A DNA stretch of 5,816 bases from Desulfuromusa sp. (lineage in GTDB: Bacteria; Desulfobacterota; Desulfuromonadia; Desulfuromonadales; Geopsychrobacteraceae), in contig JAGGWI010000241.1 of assembly GCA_021157505.1 (NCBI GenBank), positions 1-5,816 on the forward strand. Reading direction: 5' to 3'. The notes beneath the pieces were generated by a model. That model was not told the DNA's origin and ran no database searches. It saw nothing but the letters and a program-made list of their open reading frames with translations. The position numbers and the translations under genes are program-made. Shown piece after piece: positions 5,581 to 5,816 of the stretch. Numbering within the stretch: position 1 is the stretch's first letter; every line of letters begins with the position of its first letter.

Positions 5581-5816
5581 ATGCGGATAGTGTCGATGAT
5601 GATTTTTTGTTTAATTTTTTGTTTTGTCGGTTTTCCGGTTGTTGGTTTTTCTGCCGATATTGTGACTGGGGTGATTGTTGAGCAATCCTCCGACAAAGAT
5701 TTTATCCAAGTTCGTGATTCTATCTATAAGGTGGCAAGTGTCTGGCGTGATAATGGGACAGATGAACCCGTGTTTATCACTCGCTATGACCTTAAAGTAG
5801 GTTCCAGGGTTCAGAT
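5581..5816 (+). CDS. Small exported protein, PilY2-like, 3'-truncated by window edge
   Basis: An open frame of 78 codons runs off the end of the window. From ATG 5581 it begins MRIVSMMIFCLIFCFVGFP, a strongly hydrophobic signal peptide, with a likely cleavage site after GFSA (about residue 25). The mature part (DIVTGVIVEQ, then DFIQVRDSIYKVASVW, then RYDLKVGSRVQ) has the beta-rich pattern 'G-x-I ... I-x-V-x-D-x-x-Y-x-V ... L-K-x-G-x-R-V'. That pattern recalls PilY2, the small periplasmic protein encoded directly after pilY1 in Pseudomonas. The position after pilY1 supports this, but the similarity is by eye and other small exported OB-like proteins share the pattern. The 99-base gap and hairpin before it leave open whether it belongs to the same transcript. 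No convincing promoter was found in the gap. Confidence 0.6.
   Translation, partial: MRIVSMMIFCLIFCFVGFPVVGFSADIVTGVIVEQSSDKDFIQVRDSIYKVASVWRDNGTDEPVFITRYDLKVGSRVQ

Noticed and set aside
1..5816. Mobile element, CRISPR, phage or toxin-antitoxin content
   Set aside because: No transposase, integrase, direct-repeat array, tRNA or attachment-like duplication was seen. All coding sequence fits one pilus operon.

Overview
The window holds most of a type IV pilus minor-pilin and tip-adhesin operon, with every gene on the + strand. In order it contains: a GspH/FimT-family pseudopilin whose 5' end lies outside the window, pilW, pilV, pilX, a pilY1 gene broken by a one-base frameshift, and the first 78 codons of a small exported protein that resembles PilY2. 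The base composition is moderate (a little under half G+C by eye). The PilY1 and PilX sequences resemble those of Desulfuromonadales/Geobacter-type deltaproteobacteria, but this assignment is an inference from recalled sequences, not a database result.

Layout. Positions 1-441 encode the body of the FimT/FimU-like pilin. Positions 466-1215 encode PilW, with a class III prepilin leader, Glu5 and an Asp-rich loop. Positions 1219-1647 encode PilV, also with a leader and Glu5. Positions 1664-2179 encode PilX, which has a leader-like start but no Glu5. Positions 2207-5481 carry pilY1. Its N-terminal part (signal peptide and von Willebrand A domain with an inserted beta-sandwich-like module) is read in one frame, and its C-terminal part (beta-propeller and two EF-hand-like calcium loops) in another. 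The frames join cleanly at about 3427 if one base is added there, which gives 1091 codons plus stop. After pilY1 there is a 99-base gap with a 13-bp hairpin and a short inverted repeat, and then the PilY2-like gene, which runs off the end.

How the genes work together. In the systems where this set is known, the minor pilins FimU/FimT, PilV, PilW and PilX form a priming and tip complex. It starts assembly of the major pilin fibre in the inner membrane and carries PilY1 at the tip. PilY1 acts in adhesion, surface sensing and calcium-dependent control of retraction. Gaps between genes are 3 to 27 bases within the cluster, and the pilV stop overlaps the pilX ribosome binding site, so the first five genes look like one transcript. 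No promoter is visible; it should lie upstream of the window.

The points most worth a second look are the pilY1 frameshift (real inactivation or sequencing error) and the module inserted in the PilY1 vWA domain. The two halves of that module appear in reversed order compared with the arrangement I know from other secreted proteins. I see no mobile element, CRISPR array, tRNA or rRNA, and nothing that clearly amounts to an undescribed system.
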